Below the pieces are notes generated by a model that saw only the letters and a list, made by a program, of their open reading frames with translations, had not been told where the DNA came from and did not search any database. Made by a program: the position numbers and the translations under genes. A stretch of DNA of 64,000 bases from contig NZ_QOVM01000001.1 in NCBI RefSeq assembly GCF_004104375.1, positions 124,001 to 188,000 on the forward strand, read 5' to 3'. Positions within the stretch are counted from its first letter, which is position 1; each line of letters opens with the position of its first letter. Positions 43,276-52,886 of the stretch are shown here, one piece after another. This stretch comes from Leeuwenhoekiella aequorea (GTDB taxonomy: Bacteria; Bacteroidota; Bacteroidia; Flavobacteriales; Flavobacteriaceae).

Positions 43276-44346
43276 ATGGGACACTTAAAGATACATAAGT
43301 CTTTATTTGTCTATCTCGCTCTATGTATAATAGTAGTAGTTTTGGGATGTTTATCGTATTACATTTTACCAGAGCGATTTTTTTTTGATGCAATTATAAT
43401 TACCGAAGATTTTTATAATGAAAAAGGCTTTTTCCGCAGTTACCCAGTTACAATGCTTTTTTATGACAGTACAGGATTAGGTAAGCTACCATTCTCAATT
43501 GTCGCTTTAGTTCAATTACCTATTGTCTTATTGGTTCTCTTTAATTTAGGGATTCCGCGGCGATTTGCACATTTTACACTCCGTAATGTTCTGGCATATA
43601 TCTGTATTATCTTATTGGCTTTCTTTATAGCTATGCCATCTAAAGAATTTATAACCTTCCTCGTCATAGCTTGTATTCCGTTAATTTTGAAAAGCAGAAA
43701 ATATAATTTGAGAACGACGGTTTTTATTTTATTTGCTCTAATTGTTTTATTCGGAATCTGGTATAGACCCTATTATATTTTAATACCTATAATTTCTGGG
43801 GTTATTTACTTAACAAGCCTGATAAATTTTAAGAGGAAGGTTTTAGCTGGTATTTTTTCAGGACTCTTAGTCTTAGTTTTTTTATCCCTTTCTTATGGCG
43901 TGGTACAAGGAGAATATTTATCACAAAGTACTCGAGAAGAACTTAATGAGCAACGTGCGGGAGAAGAAGCTACAAATTCTGCAATTACATCCCCTGTAGC
44001 AACAGAATCCTGGTATGGTGAGGCAGTAGGTATATTCTACGGATTTGCATCTGTAAACCTGCCTTTAAATGGCTTAAAGCACATTTTAAAACCACAAATT
44101 CTGGCTTTTGTTATCTGGCAGTTACTTTTGACATTTTATTTACTATTTCTCTACCGTAATTGTCTCAAAAATAAATCTGTTTATAGCTATGAGATATGGG
44201 CTTTTTATCTGGTCTTCGCTTATTTTATTGTTCAGGGAGTATTTGAACCAGATCTAGGCTCTGCCGTTAAACATAAAATAGGCATATTGCCACTTATTTA
44301 TTTTGCACTGTATTATGATAGTTTCAGAAAGAGCGTATCGATATAA
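43276..44346 (+). CDS. Polytopic membrane protein of polysaccharide locus (Wzy/EpsG-like candidate)
   Basis: A 356-residue protein with about eight to ten membrane spans. No named domain is recognisable to me. A conserved-looking loop FFIAMPSKEFITFLVI sits after the fourth span, and a large periplasmic loop (SQSTREELNEQRAGEEATNS...ESWYGEAVG) comes later. This loop layout is common in O-antigen polymerases. It lies between a flippase and an O-antigen-ligase-like gene, so a polymerase role is likely but unproven. It overlaps the next gene by 32 bases. Confidence 0.65.
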   Translation: MGHLKIHKSLFVYLALCIIVVVLGCLSYYILPERFFFDAIIITEDFYNEKGFFRSYPVTMLFYDSTGLGKLPFSIVALVQLPIVLLVLFNLGIPRRFAHFTLRNVLAYICIILLAFFIAMPSKEFITFLVIACIPLILKSRKYNLRTTVFILFALIVLFGIWYRPYYILIPIISGVIYLTSLINFKRKVLAGIFSGLLVLVFLSLSYGVVQGEYLSQSTREELNEQRAGEEATNSAITSPVATESWYGEAVGIFYGFASVNLPLNGLKHILKPQILAFVIWQLLLTFYLLFLYRNCLKNKSVYSYEIWAFYLVFAYFIVQGVFEPDLGSAVKHKIGILPLIYFALYYDSFRKSVSI

Positions 44347-45598
44347 CTATAACCTCTGGCTTATCGTAATTGCAGTTGCTCTCCTTTTTAGAGTACCGGC
44401 AACTTACCTCTTGATTTTATTTACAGCATATAATCTTATTTTTTATAAGCAATTTTTTTTTACAAATAAACATCTCCTATTTTCGGGCTTAATAGCCAGT
44501 CCCTTTTTATTAGATCTCCTCTTTATAGGAAATAACGATTCAATTCTGGAAGGTTTTAAGCACGCTGAAAAACGGATAAGTCTTCTGGTACTTCCGCTTT
44601 TAATTTTAAATCAGAATCACCGTATTAATGCACCACTCATTTTACGTGTGTATGGCGTAATTACAACTTTAATCTTAGGTTTTTGCTTAGTACGCTTTGC
44701 TTTTGTCTCTCCAGAATTATTTGTGAAGTATCTCCACGGAAAAGACCTCTGGGAGATGGGTTACAAATTTGCAAACTCTATAGGAAAGCATGCGCCTGCG
44801 CTTAATCTCCATGTGGCTTTTGTAGTGGTAATAAATTATTATTTTATTAAAGAAGGCATAGGAAAACTTAAACGGAACCTACTATTTTGGCGTATCGCGA
44901 TATTTATTCTTTCGATACTTATTCTATTTTATATAAATACCCGTTTAGCCATTACTAATGCTTTTATCGGAATATTGTTAATCACATTTTATAAGGAAAA
45001 TGGGTTTTTAAAATTTAGAAATTATAGAAAGACATTTCTAGGAATCGGCGTGTTCCTAATTTTGGCAGTTGCATTCATTGCTGTTTTTCCGTATTCGTTA
45101 CAAAAGTTTACAACGGTTACTTTTGGGCATCTTGATAAAGTGGGGAAATTAGACGAATTAGAAAATCCCGAAAAAACTGTTTTTAATGGTCTGGTAACAC
45201 GATTGAGCATTTGGAAATCTGGTATCGAGCTTGCTTCTAAAAATTCGATAATAGGTGTGGGAGCAGCAGACGGAAAAAAAGAACTAACGCGCTACTTTAA
45301 AGAAACAAATCAGAATTTTTTACATAAATATGAATTTCCGGTTCATAATCAATATCTGGACTTCTTTATAAAGTTTGGATTACTCGGTCTTATAGTGTCC
45401 TTGCTTTATGTGAGCCTTTTTGCTTATATAGGCATTACTTCAAAACAAATACTGTGTATATATTTCTTTATACTTTTTGCTACATCAAACTTTGTAGACG
45501 ATTTTTTAATCCGTTTTGATGGAATTGTATTTAGTGCTTTATGGCTAAGTATATTCACCAAGAACGCTATTGATAATCAGAAGAATAAATTGAGATAA
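44315..45598 (+). CDS. O-antigen ligase/polymerase family protein (Wzy_C)
   Basis: A 427-residue membrane protein with about ten spans. The O-antigen ligase domain is recognised by INTRLAITNAFIG in the later membrane part, and then RLSIWKSGIELASKNSIIGVG, followed by PVHNQYLDFFIKFGLLG, the typical periplasmic loop with conserved His. I start at the ATG that overlaps the upstream gene by 32 bases; a TTG four codons earlier is possible. It may polymerise or ligate the polysaccharide to its carrier. Its 3' end overlaps the convergent glycosyltransferase gene by 32 bases. Confidence 0.85.
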   Translation: MIVSERAYRYNYNLWLIVIAVALLFRVPATYLLILFTAYNLIFYKQFFFTNKHLLFSGLIASPFLLDLLFIGNNDSILEGFKHAEKRISLLVLPLLILNQNHRINAPLILRVYGVITTLILGFCLVRFAFVSPELFVKYLHGKDLWEMGYKFANSIGKHAPALNLHVAFVVVINYYFIKEGIGKLKRNLLFWRIAIFILSILILFYINTRLAITNAFIGILLITFYKENGFLKFRNYRKTFLGIGVFLILAVAFIAVFPYSLQKFTTVTFGHLDKVGKLDELENPEKTVFNGLVTRLSIWKSGIELASKNSIIGVGAADGKKELTRYFKETNQNFLHKYEFPVHNQYLDFFIKFGLLGLIVSLLYVSLFAYIGITSKQILCIYFFILFATSNFVDDFLIRFDGIVFSALWLSIFTKNAIDNQKNKLR

Positions 45599-46655
45599 GT
45601 TTGTTGAAATTGCGCGAACTATCAAAAAGTAAGCTGCAACGCTCGTAATTTGCCATGCCCATTTTTTTACGTTTGTGAGGAGCTTCTATCGTGTTTAGAG
45701 CAACTTTAAAATCTGATGCTTCTTCAATTAATATTCCGGTTTTTCCGTTTACTATAATATCCCGATTTCCTATAATCGCTGTAGCAATTATAGGAATTTT
45801 TTGTGCAGCGGCTTCTAGAAGTGCAATGGGCAAACCTTCCCAAAGGGAGGTTTGCAGATAAACATCTGCTTTGCTCAAAGTAGATAATGCAACATTACGA
45901 TCTTCAAACCATCCGGTAACTTGAATGTTAGGAGCAGTAATCACGTGTTTTAATTCTCCGTCACCTATCCAGATAAAGTTGAGGTCTGGATTTTGGAGTG
46001 CAATGGCGTTAAAGAGCTTAGGATTTCTTGCATAGGTAATTCTTCCCAGGGTGACAATATTCTGAATGCGATCTGATTTTAGAGTTTCCTGTTGAAGTGC
46101 ATTTTTAAAATTTATTCCATTACGTACCAGTATAGACGGTCCTATTTTTTTTGAATATTTTAGTTCTGTATCACCACAAGCAACTATTTTCCCACCGGTT
46201 AATTTTTGACTCAAAAATTCTATTGTAAAAAAGGCAAAACGCTTGATGACACTAATGTCTTTTCTTAAAAATGAATACCCATGCGGGGTATAATATAGCT
46301 TGGTATTAAATTTAAAAGCTGCTAAAAATGCCAACCTTCCTAAAATGCCTGCCTTTGATGAATGTAAATGCAAAACATCGGGCTTTAATTTTTTTAGTTC
46401 GCTGCATAAGTCTTTAAATGAATTATAATCTGCTACAGGAGAAATCTCGCGGAGCATAGCAACTTTTATCAATGTAGTGTCAGGATGAAAGTCTTTTGCA
46501 ATTTTGTTTGCATTGATCTCTTGTCTTTTATCACTATAAATCACAGTGAGATCAATATTAGGATGTGGTGCGAGCACCTGTGTTAGATTTATAAAATAGC
46601 TGTATATACCTCCTCCTAGTGCCTCGACGATATGAACTACCTTTAGTTTTGTCAT
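45567..46655 (-). CDS. Glycosyltransferase family 4
   Basis: A 362-residue GT-B enzyme. The N-terminal domain opens with KVVHIVEALGGGIYSYFINL. The C-terminal donor-binding domain has IVTLGRITYARNPKLF and YLQTSLWEGLPIALLEAAAQKIPIIAT, the E-x7-E region typical of GT4 enzymes. It adds a sugar from a nucleotide-sugar donor to the growing lipid-linked unit. It is transcribed against the surrounding locus, and its end overlaps the O-antigen-ligase-like gene by 32 bases. Confidence 0.92.
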   Translation of the reverse strand: MTKLKVVHIVEALGGGIYSYFINLTQVLAPHPNIDLTVIYSDKRQEINANKIAKDFHPDTTLIKVAMLREISPVADYNSFKDLCSELKKLKPDVLHLHSSKAGILGRLAFLAAFKFNTKLYYTPHGYSFLRKDISVIKRFAFFTIEFLSQKLTGGKIVACGDTELKYSKKIGPSILVRNGINFKNALQQETLKSDRIQNIVTLGRITYARNPKLFNAIALQNPDLNFIWIGDGELKHVITAPNIQVTGWFEDRNVALSTLSKADVYLQTSLWEGLPIALLEAAAQKIPIIATAIIGNRDIIVNGKTGILIEEASDFKVALNTIEAPHKRKKMGMANYERCSLLFDSSRNFNKLISIYSSDYQ

Positions 46656-46847
46656 GACTAAGCCCGAAGATTAATGGCGAATTTTGCTGTTAAGTATAAA
46701 AATATAGTTGGTGATCAATATGAAATTGATAATTTGATGCAGTTTAAACAAATAATTATTCAATTTAGCAGCAGTTATCTTACTTTTCATTCATTATCTT
46801 TTAACTAACTTTATATGTTTAGACAAACTTTTATCGGGTAGCTGTAT

Positions 46848-48200
46848 ATGATTGTAAATGACACAAAACATAATTATCTAGTACAACCTATAATTGCAAG
46901 TATAGATATTCTTATTTTAATAGGCTTTGCTAAATTTTTTGATTTCTCCTCGCACAGTTATTTACTATTTGCTGTATTCATAACCATTAGCTGGCTAATC
47001 ACGGCATATGGTTTTAGTTTTTACTCTATTTATAGATTTACCCCATTAGTACGTATTCTCACTATAATTGCCAGACAATTTTTCTTATTAGTCATATGCT
47101 CATTTACTTTTCTAGGCATATTTAATGAAATTAATACCTCTGTACGCGCTGTACTTGAATATACTTGTTTAAGTATGGGTGTTATTGCAATTTTAAAAAT
47201 CACCATTTTTAATGTACGTAAACGATTTAGAAAACAGCTAGGTGGTGATATGGTACGTGTGATTATTATTGGGAAGAACACAAAAACCGAACGCTTAAAA
47301 AACTTTTTTAATTACAATCCGGCTTATGGATTTCAACTCATAGCGAATTTAGATGTGCTCGATCCTGATATTGATATAGAATACATTAAAGATTTTGTAT
47401 TGAAAAATGATATTAGCCAGATGTTTTGCTCCATTGCAGAGCTTAAAAATAAACAGATTAGAGCGTTAATTCAGTTTGCAGATAATAATCTTGTAAGCCT
47501 CAAATTTCTACCCGATAATAAGAAGATTTTTACAAAGAAAATGGAGTTTCAGTATTATGGTATTACGCCCATTTTAGCTTTACGAACGTTACCTATTGAT
47601 ACTCCTGTTAATTTATTTTTAAAACGTTCTTTAGATCTTACCATCAGCTTAATTGTTGTTATTGGGATTCTATCTTGGTTAACTCCATTAGTATCACTTC
47701 TCATAGCATTTGATAACAAAGGACCCATTTTTTTCAAACAAAAACGCAACGGAATAGGAGGCTCAGAGTTTTACTGCTATAAATTTAGATCTATGAGAGT
47801 CAATACAGCGGCAAATGATTTGCAGGCGAGTAAAACTGATGTACGAACCACTAAAGTGGGTCGTTTTTTACGTAAAACAAGTCTTGATGAGATGCCTCAA
47901 TTTTATAATGTTCTAATGGGAGATATGTCTGTGGTAGGACCTCGGCCGCATATGGTGGCTCACACGCACTCGTTTGCTACCCAAATAGATAAATTTATGC
48001 TTAGACACTTAGTTAAGCCGGGAATTACTGGTTTAGCTCAAATAAGTGGTTATAGAGGAGAAATAGAAAGTAAGCGCGATATAAAAAACCGGGTTCGCTT
48101 TGATATATTTTATGTAGAAAATTGGTCTATATTGATGGATCTGCGTATAATCGCAAAAACATTCATTAAAGTAATTTATGGAGATACAAAGGCCTACTAG
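46848..48200 (+). CDS. Exopolysaccharide polyprenyl glycosylphosphotransferase (WcaJ-like initiating enzyme)
   Basis: A 450-residue membrane enzyme. Four N-terminal spans (about 15-125) are followed by a CoA-binding-like domain (about 135-240), another membrane hairpin (about 262-285) and the catalytic bacterial sugar transferase domain. Its signatures are FFKQKRNGIGG, CYKFRSMR, KTSLDEMPQFYNVLMGDMS, VGPRPH and KPGITGLAQISGYRG. It moves a hexose-1-phosphate onto undecaprenyl phosphate, the first step of repeat-unit assembly. The GT2 gene starts inside its 3' end (23-base overlap). Confidence 0.94.
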   Translation: MIVNDTKHNYLVQPIIASIDILILIGFAKFFDFSSHSYLLFAVFITISWLITAYGFSFYSIYRFTPLVRILTIIARQFFLLVICSFTFLGIFNEINTSVRAVLEYTCLSMGVIAILKITIFNVRKRFRKQLGGDMVRVIIIGKNTKTERLKNFFNYNPAYGFQLIANLDVLDPDIDIEYIKDFVLKNDISQMFCSIAELKNKQIRALIQFADNNLVSLKFLPDNKKIFTKKMEFQYYGITPILALRTLPIDTPVNLFLKRSLDLTISLIVVIGILSWLTPLVSLLIAFDNKGPIFFKQKRNGIGGSEFYCYKFRSMRVNTAANDLQASKTDVRTTKVGRFLRKTSLDEMPQFYNVLMGDMSVVGPRPHMVAHTHSFATQIDKFMLRHLVKPGITGLAQISGYRGEIESKRDIKNRVRFDIFYVENWSILMDLRIIAKTFIKVIYGDTKAY

Positions 48201-48945
48201 TGCTCAAAACCCTCTTATTTCTATTGTTACTCCTTGCTTTAATGCCCAAAAGTATATTGCTGAAACAATACATTCGGTTCAAAATCAATCTATAGTAGAT
48301 TGGGAATTACTACTTGTTGACGACGCTTCTACAGATCAAACAAAAAATATCATTTTAGGTTTTCAAGAACTTGACCCGCGAATAAAATATTGTAGATTGA
48401 AACACAATAGGGGGGCAGCTCACGCTCGGAATATTGGAATTAAAAATGCCCGCGGAAATTATCTGGCTTTTATTGATGCAGACGATCTCTGGCTGCCTGA
48501 TTTTCTTAAAAAATGTCTGGCTCAAAATCAAAGTTTTGTTTTTACATCAGCAGTCCGTGTCGATGAGAAGCTAAAGCCTATTTTAGAACCTTTTATTGTA
48601 CCGCAGAAAGTCTGTTATAACGATATTTTAAAAAGTAATTCTATCATTTGCTCCACCGTATTTATAAATATTAACCAACTAGGTAAACGTTATATGCCAC
48701 TTATGAGAAAGAGGCAAGATATGGGGTTGTGGTTGCAGTATCTAAAAAAAATCGATTTTGCATATGGCATTCAAGAACCATTGGCTATTTATAGAATTCG
48801 TAAAAATTCACTTTCACGGAATAAACTTGACGTAGTCAAATATCAATGGCAATTATATCGAGAGGTCGAAAACATCTCAATATTGAAAAGTCTTTATTTA
48901 ATGTTATGTTGGAGCTATTTGGGTTACGTGAAATATAAAAAATAG
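48178..48945 (+). CDS. Glycosyltransferase family 2
   Basis: A 255-residue GT-A enzyme. The N-terminus LISIVTPCFNAQKYIAETI is followed by LLVDDASTDQT (nucleotide binding) and NYLAFIDADDLWLP, which holds the D-x-D metal site. The middle region RQDMGLWLQYLKK carries the likely catalytic-base area. It transfers a sugar to the lipid-linked intermediate, and the donor is unknown. It overlaps the initiating transferase gene by 23 bases and ends one base before the convergent CapK-like gene ends. Confidence 0.92.
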   Translation: MEIQRPTSAQNPLISIVTPCFNAQKYIAETIHSVQNQSIVDWELLLVDDASTDQTKNIILGFQELDPRIKYCRLKHNRGAAHARNIGIKNARGNYLAFIDADDLWLPDFLKKCLAQNQSFVFTSAVRVDEKLKPILEPFIVPQKVCYNDILKSNSIICSTVFININQLGKRYMPLMRKRQDMGLWLQYLKKIDFAYGIQEPLAIYRIRKNSLSRNKLDVVKYQWQLYREVENISILKSLYLMLCWSYLGYVKYKK

Positions 48946-50247
48946 CTAAAAACTACGGGTAAATTGCTTCAGCTTACCACGATTGCTTCGGTTTAATGAT
49001 GATTTTTGTATAATCTCTATAGTGACAGATTGTTTGATATAGGTTAACAAACTTTTTTTGATTTTAGCTCGTTGACTTTCAGATAGTTTATTTTCAGCTA
49101 CATAAATTATTTTAAAATTATTGGGTGCTTGCTGGTCAATAACAAATTCTTTTATATTACCACTGTCATCAATAACGTTTTTAGTCACGTAGTAAAAAGC
49201 GAGTGCAGGTATCTTACTGCCATCTGGTAATACTGCATAATCTCCTATTCTACCCTCCAGACTGGTAAGTATTTTATTTCCATTGCTATCACGATTTATT
49301 ACTCCGATGTCTCCTAGTTGATATCTGATAAAGGGATGAGCTTTATTAAAAAAAGATGTAACTATAATTTTACCATTTTTTCCATCTGGCACTGGTTTAT
49401 TAGATGCATCAAGAATTTCTACATATATTAAAGCCTCGTCTATTTTCATAGAGTGTTGAGCTGTACCTATTGCAATTACACCAGTTTCAGAAGCGCCATA
49501 TTCATTGATTACAGGTACTGCAAATTGATGTTCTAAAAATTGTTTATCAGATTCGAGAAGCATTTCTGCAGTAACAATACAGTGAGTCAGAGTGGGGCAT
49601 ATATCTCTTAAAATAAGATGCTTTGTATTGAGGTATTTAGCAAACAAAAGCAGCGTACTGGTGTATCCGTTGAGGTGTCCAAATTTATTGTGTTTGAACT
49701 TGGCTATAAAATTTTCAAAATTATGATAAGAAGAATCAAATATCGAGAAGCGATATCTATGGCTTAAAAAGTCTTTAAAACGCTCTTTATAACGCGAAAT
49801 TCCACTTTGCGGAATTCCATAAAAACGTGCTTCGTACGATGTGTTGAGATCAATACCTTGCGTCAAATATAAATTTTGAATAGACGCCCAGGTGAGTGCA
49901 TGGCAGTATTTGTCTTTAGCAAAAATAAATGGAGTACCCGAGGAACCTGAAGTTTTATGGATGTGGCAGTTTTTATTAGAATAGCCTACTGAGAGCCGTT
50001 TATTTAAAGGGATTTGTAAATCTGATTTAGTCATAATGGGTAGTGCATCCCATTCGGTAGATTTTTCAGAGACAAATCGGCTATAGAATTCGTTATTTTT
50101 TAAGTGGAAATCTAAAATAGCTGCTTTGTGTTGAGCATTATAGCGTTCAGTATTTTGTAAAACCTTTTTGTTTAAAATATCAAGCTCCTTTTTAGCAGAA
50201 GCGATATCGTAGCCATTAAGAGATAAACTAAGGTTGGTTAAATTCAC
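48946..50247 (-). CDS. CapK/PaaK-like adenylate-forming enzyme
   Basis: A 433-residue member of the ANL superfamily close to phenylacetate-CoA ligase and the capsule protein CapK. The ATP loop is HKTSGSSGTPFIF (about 96-108). The later motif VINEYGASETGVIA matches the adenylation A5 region, and FIRYQLGDIGVINRD holds the conserved Asp-Gly-type nucleotide contact. It may activate an acid to decorate the polysaccharide. It is convergent with the GT2 gene with no spacer, divergent from purD, and closes the polysaccharide locus. Confidence 0.88.
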   Translation of the reverse strand: MNLTNLSLSLNGYDIASAKKELDILNKKVLQNTERYNAQHKAAILDFHLKNNEFYSRFVSEKSTEWDALPIMTKSDLQIPLNKRLSVGYSNKNCHIHKTSGSSGTPFIFAKDKYCHALTWASIQNLYLTQGIDLNTSYEARFYGIPQSGISRYKERFKDFLSHRYRFSIFDSSYHNFENFIAKFKHNKFGHLNGYTSTLLLFAKYLNTKHLILRDICPTLTHCIVTAEMLLESDKQFLEHQFAVPVINEYGASETGVIAIGTAQHSMKIDEALIYVEILDASNKPVPDGKNGKIIVTSFFNKAHPFIRYQLGDIGVINRDSNGNKILTSLEGRIGDYAVLPDGSKIPALAFYYVTKNVIDDSGNIKEFVIDQQAPNNFKIIYVAENKLSESQRAKIKKSLLTYIKQSVTIEIIQKSSLNRSNRGKLKQFTRSF

Positions 50248-50317
50248 AAGACTAAAATTAGTAGGTCAATTTACAAACATTTATTTTTGAGGCTTAATCT
50301 AATTTCAAGTTACTACG

Positions 50318-51589
50318 ATGAATATTCTAATTCTGGGTTCTGGTGGTCGTGAACATACCTTTGCCTATAAAATTGCTCAAAGTCCTAAGTGTGAACGCTT
50401 GTTTGTTGCTCCTGGTAATGCCGGAACAGCAAAACTCGCGACAAATGTTGACCTTAGTGTAAATGATTTTGAAGCTGTTAAAAAACTTGTATTAGCAGAA
50501 AATATTGAGATGGTGGTTGTGGGGCCAGAAGACCCCCTTGTAAATGGTATTTACGACTTTTTTAAAAATAATAAGTCTTTAGAAAAGATAGCCGTTATTG
50601 GCCCTTCAAAAAGAGGAGCATTATTAGAAGGAAGTAAAGAGCGTGCTAAAGAATTTATGGCGATGTATTCTATTCCTACTGCCGCCTACGAAAGCTTTAA
50701 AGCAGAAAGCCTTGAAGCAGGAAAAGCTTTTTTAGAAACGCTTAATCCGCCTTATGTACTTAAAGCAGATGGGCTTGCTGCCGGTAAAGGCGTTGTAATT
50801 CTGGAGGATATAGAAGATGCAAAGTCAGAATTAGAAGACATGCTTACCAATAAAAAATTTGGTACTGCCAGTGAAACGGTAGTAATTGAAGAATTTCTAG
50901 ATGGTATAGAACTTAGCGTCTTTGTACTTACCGATGGTAAAAACTACATAACACTTCCTACAGCAAAAGACTACAAGCGTATAGGTGAGGGAGATAAAGG
51001 GTTAAATACTGGTGGTATGGGAGCTGTATCGCCAGTGCCATTTGCTGATGCGGCCTTAATGGAAAAAATCGAAAATCGTATTATTAAACCTACTGTTGAA
51101 GGTCTGGCTGCTGAAGATATTGAGTATAAAGGATTTATTTTTATAGGATTAATAAAAGTAGGAGATGAACCAAAAGTTATAGAATATAACGTACGTATGG
51201 GTGATCCTGAAACAGAGGTTGTGCTTCCACGTATTAAAAATGATTTGGTTACTATGTTTGAGCAGGTAGCTGCTCAAAAGCTAGATGAGGTTACTCTTGA
51301 TCTAGATCCTAGATATGCTGCAACAGTTATGCTGGTGAGTGGTGGTTATCCTGAAACATATGATAAAGGTTTAAAATTAACCGGTTCTGAAGAGGTAAAT
51401 AGCTCTCTCGTTTTTCATGCGGGTACTTCATTAAAAGATGGAGAAGTGATCACGTCTGGAGGACGCGTTATGGCAGTAACTTCGTTGCACGAAGATTTCA
51501 AAGAAGCGTTAAACACATCTTATGAGAATATAAAGAAAATCTCGTTTGATAAAATGAATTATAGAACAGATATTGGATTTGATTTGTAG
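50318..51589 (+). CDS. purD: Phosphoribosylamine-glycine ligase
   Basis: A 423-residue ATP-grasp enzyme of purine synthesis that joins glycine to 5-phosphoribosylamine. Signatures are LILGSGGREHTFAYKI (4-19), VVGPEDPLVNGIYDFF, VLKADGLAAGKGVVIL and EYNVRMGDPETEVVLPRI. Length is normal. It stands divergent from the CapK-like gene and ends at a clear terminator. No other pur gene is close by. Confidence 0.97.
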   Translation: MNILILGSGGREHTFAYKIAQSPKCERLFVAPGNAGTAKLATNVDLSVNDFEAVKKLVLAENIEMVVVGPEDPLVNGIYDFFKNNKSLEKIAVIGPSKRGALLEGSKERAKEFMAMYSIPTAAYESFKAESLEAGKAFLETLNPPYVLKADGLAAGKGVVILEDIEDAKSELEDMLTNKKFGTASETVVIEEFLDGIELSVFVLTDGKNYITLPTAKDYKRIGEGDKGLNTGGMGAVSPVPFADAALMEKIENRIIKPTVEGLAAEDIEYKGFIFIGLIKVGDEPKVIEYNVRMGDPETEVVLPRIKNDLVTMFEQVAAQKLDEVTLDLDPRYAATVMLVSGGYPETYDKGLKLTGSEEVNSSLVFHAGTSLKDGEVITSGGRVMAVTSLHEDFKEALNTSYENIKKISFDKMNYRTDIGFDL

Positions 51590-51604
51590 CAGTATCAAAT
51601 AATT

Positions 51605-51631
51605 AAAAAGCCTGCTATGAGCAGGCTTTTT
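51605..51631. terminator. Bidirectional terminator
   Basis: A perfect 11-bp stem AAAAAGCCTGC with loop TATGA and a T-run lies between purD and the convergent DUF6341-type gene. Confidence 0.88.
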
Positions 51632-51656
51632 AATTATTCTATATTTTGTGAAGAGC

Positions 51657-51872
51657 TTATTTATTCAAGTTATGATGCTCGTCTTTATCAAATTTCTTTA
51701 ATTGTAAAGTCCAGTATGTAAATGCAGCAGCAGCTATTAAGATAAATACAAAGTTTAGCAAATTTGCAGCAATCCAGCTACTATCTTGTAATTCTCGTAT
51801 TGCATCTAACGGCGCTAAAGCAACATTCACAAAAAAATCTTGAATACCGTAAAATAAATCTTTCAATTCCAT
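51657..51872 (-). CDS. Small membrane protein, DUF6341-like
   Basis: A 71-residue protein with an amphipathic N-terminus (ELKDLFYGIQDFFVNVAL) and one clear membrane span (NLLNFVFILIAAAAFTYWTL), ending in a charged tail. It resembles the flavobacterial small family DUF6341, usually found next to DUF6427, as it is here (divergent, 81 bases apart). Function is unknown. Confidence 0.75.
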   Translation of the reverse strand: MELKDLFYGIQDFFVNVALAPLDAIRELQDSSWIAANLLNFVFILIAAAAFTYWTLQLKKFDKDEHHNLNK

Positions 51873-51953
51873 AATTGTATACTTTTACATCGTTATTAGC
51901 GAAGTCGCACGTTCAATGTCTTATTGTGCGGTGCAAAAATATAAAAAACTAAG

Positions 51954-52886
51954 ATGCTTACAAGCTTTTTTGGCGTTTCAAAACCTATAAATTTTGCAAT
52001 TATTGTAATTGCAGTGCTTATTTATTTTTCGGGTCTATATGTATTATCAGATTTTTATGAGTTAACAGCATATACTATAATAAACCAGTTTTTTATTCTG
52101 CTCGTTTATTTGTTTTCACTGGGTGTGCTTAATTTTGTGGTCAAAAAAAATACACTTACTAAGCGTAACACATATATCGTCTATCTTTTTGTCTGTTTTT
52201 CATTTGCAGTACCTACTACATTTTTTAATTCAGATATTATAATTTCGGGAGCTTTTATTCTCTTAGCATTAAGACGCATCATAAGTTTAAAGTCTTCTAA
52301 TGATTTTAGTAAAAAAGTCTTTGACGCCGCTTTCTGGATTACGATAGCATCCTTGTTTTTTTTCTGGAGCTTTTTGTTTTTGATTGTGCTTTACTTTGCC
52401 ATCTTATTTTATGGGCGCTTAGATTATAGAAACTGGTTAATTCCTTTTACAGGGATATTTGCGGTACTTATTATTGCCGTTACGTACAGTATGTACACAG
52501 ATGGCGTAGTAGATTTTGCATTAAATTATGTGCAACTCCCCACCTTAGACTTTACAGCTTATAGTTCGCTAAGTCTATTATTACCGGCCTCATTTTTCCT
52601 AGCACTTTATTTGTGGTGTGGTACATTTTACATTTCACAGATTTCTGATGCTTCTCAAACACTTAAGGCTTCTTATTTTTTAATTTTAATAAGCTCTGCA
52701 GTTGCTTTAATAATTATACTCTTTTTAGCCCCTTTACGAGATGGTAGCGAATTGTATTTTATCTTTGGCCCGTTAGCTATAATTAGTGCTACTTATATTG
52801 AAAAACATAAGAGTTTCTGGTTTAAAGAAATGCTTTTATGGCTTGCATTACTCATCCCTTTATTTTTATTGTTTTGGCACAATTAG
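51954..52886 (+). CDS. Polytopic membrane protein, DUF6427-like
   Basis: A 310-residue protein with eight to ten predicted spans and almost no hydrophilic domain. It fits the flavobacterial family DUF6427, whose role is unknown. Its neighbour DUF6341-type gene is divergent. The reading frame runs 13 bases into the start of the restriction-enzyme candidate. Its ending WLALLIPLFLLFWHN is plain membrane sequence, so this overlap looks like a join between an old core gene and a newer one. Confidence 0.75.
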   Translation: MLTSFFGVSKPINFAIIVIAVLIYFSGLYVLSDFYELTAYTIINQFFILLVYLFSLGVLNFVVKKNTLTKRNTYIVYLFVCFSFAVPTTFFNSDIIISGAFILLALRRIISLKSSNDFSKKVFDAAFWITIASLFFFWSFLFLIVLYFAILFYGRLDYRNWLIPFTGIFAVLIIAVTYSMYTDGVVDFALNYVQLPTLDFTAYSSLSLLLPASFFLALYLWCGTFYISQISDASQTLKASYFLILISSAVALIIILFLAPLRDGSELYFIFGPLAIISATYIEKHKSFWFKEMLLWLALLIPLFLLFWHN

